Assembly (NCBI GenBank): GCA_030323885.1
Contig: CM059199.1
Location: 73,803,050-73,867,049, forward strand
Source of the DNA: Branchipolynoe longqiensis
Taxonomy: Eukaryota; Annelida; Polychaeta; Phyllodocida; Polynoidae
Direction of reading: 5' to 3'
Length of the DNA: 64,000 nt
The notes beneath the pieces were generated by a model, which saw only the letters and a list, made by a program, of their open reading frames with translations, searched no databases and was not told the DNA's origin. A program made the translations under genes and the position numbers. Below, one piece after another: positions 63,753 to 64,000 of the stretch (its first letter is position 1; each line of letters starts with the position of its first letter).

Positions 63753-64000
63753 ACGCCACACCGGAAACAGGAGTTGATTATGACACTCAGGTGATCTGAG
63801 TTGTCAGGATTTCAAATAGAACACCGCGAGGTTATCCTAAAAATACACGGGTCGTGTGCAAAACGACCCGACCCTAGTGCCCCACGAATTGGCTGGAGGT
63901 GTTAGGAGCACTTGTACTAGTTCCTGTGTGTGCAATGTACTGCAAAGCTACTTTTTCTGTGTTTTTTATGTAACATACCATCCAAATTTAAATGGCAATA
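63753..64000. other. no gene seen; small hairpin
   Basis: A perfect 8-bp stem ('cgggtcgt' / 'acgacccg', 63848-63870) is the only structure noted. Confidence 0.5.

Overview
This is a eukaryotic, almost certainly metazoan, genomic window. It has no operons or bacterial gene signals. Instead it has tRNA-derived SINEs, 5'-truncated LINEs, a tyrosine-recombinase retroelement, miniature inverted-repeat elements and very large microsatellite and minisatellite arrays. Two SINE copies (12241-12540 and 13975-14335) end in a conserved body closing with 'gtgctctagaggtgtcg'+'ttaaa', which I recognise from gastropod and bivalve SINEs. The best guess is therefore a mollusc or a close lophotrochozoan relative (inference). 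A run of Ns at 48593-49090 shows this is a scaffold with an assembly gap.

Layout. 1-6 kb: C-rich and CA-rich satellites around a SINE and a short unique stretch with three CTCF-like motifs. 6-20 kb: a dense patchwork of SINE families (called A, B, C and D here), LINE 3' ends, G-rich arrays and terminal-inverted-repeat (TIR) elements. 21-24.3 kb: a 3.2-kb GC-rich unit bounded by split direct repeats (A1-interior-B1-A2-B2). Its interior is a non-coding 127-bp tandem array, so it looks like a non-autonomous tyrosine-recombinase retroelement inserted into an older pogo-like repeat. 24.5-37 kb: nested MITEs, more SINEs, a 58-bp minisatellite with higher-order structure, and two candidate promoter/first-exon sites (28.6 and 31.8 kb). 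38.2-39.1 kb: a 5'-truncated RTE-type LINE. 40-41.5 kb and 45-50 kb: satellites, including about 82 copies of a 33-bp unit running into the gap. 50-52 kb: a 795-bp TIR element and SINEs. 53.2 kb: a candidate first coding exon of an unidentified secreted peptide. 53.9-55.4 kb: a truncated LINE (LINE-L) on the minus strand. 56.06-61.9 kb: a nearly complete Ngaro/PAT-type element with gag, RT-RNase H and tyrosine recombinase, inserted in a MITE. 62-64 kb: a G-rich minisatellite, a cluster of four perfect CRE motifs with a TATA box, and a fold-back element.

How the parts relate. The YR element carries every activity needed for its own retrotransposition, but each of its three reading frames has one in-frame stop. 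The 21-kb unit has the same terminal architecture without coding capacity and would need such activities in trans. LINE-L shares its 3' end with a SINE-like family (SINE-H, 35.1 and 50.2 kb), the usual relation of a SINE to its LINE partner. Several SINEs are mosaics in which one tRNA-like head is joined to different tails. Nearly all long open frames in the satellites arise because the repeat units lack stop codons, and they should not be read as genes. All coordinates of repeats are read by eye and are good to roughly 5-40 bases at their edges.
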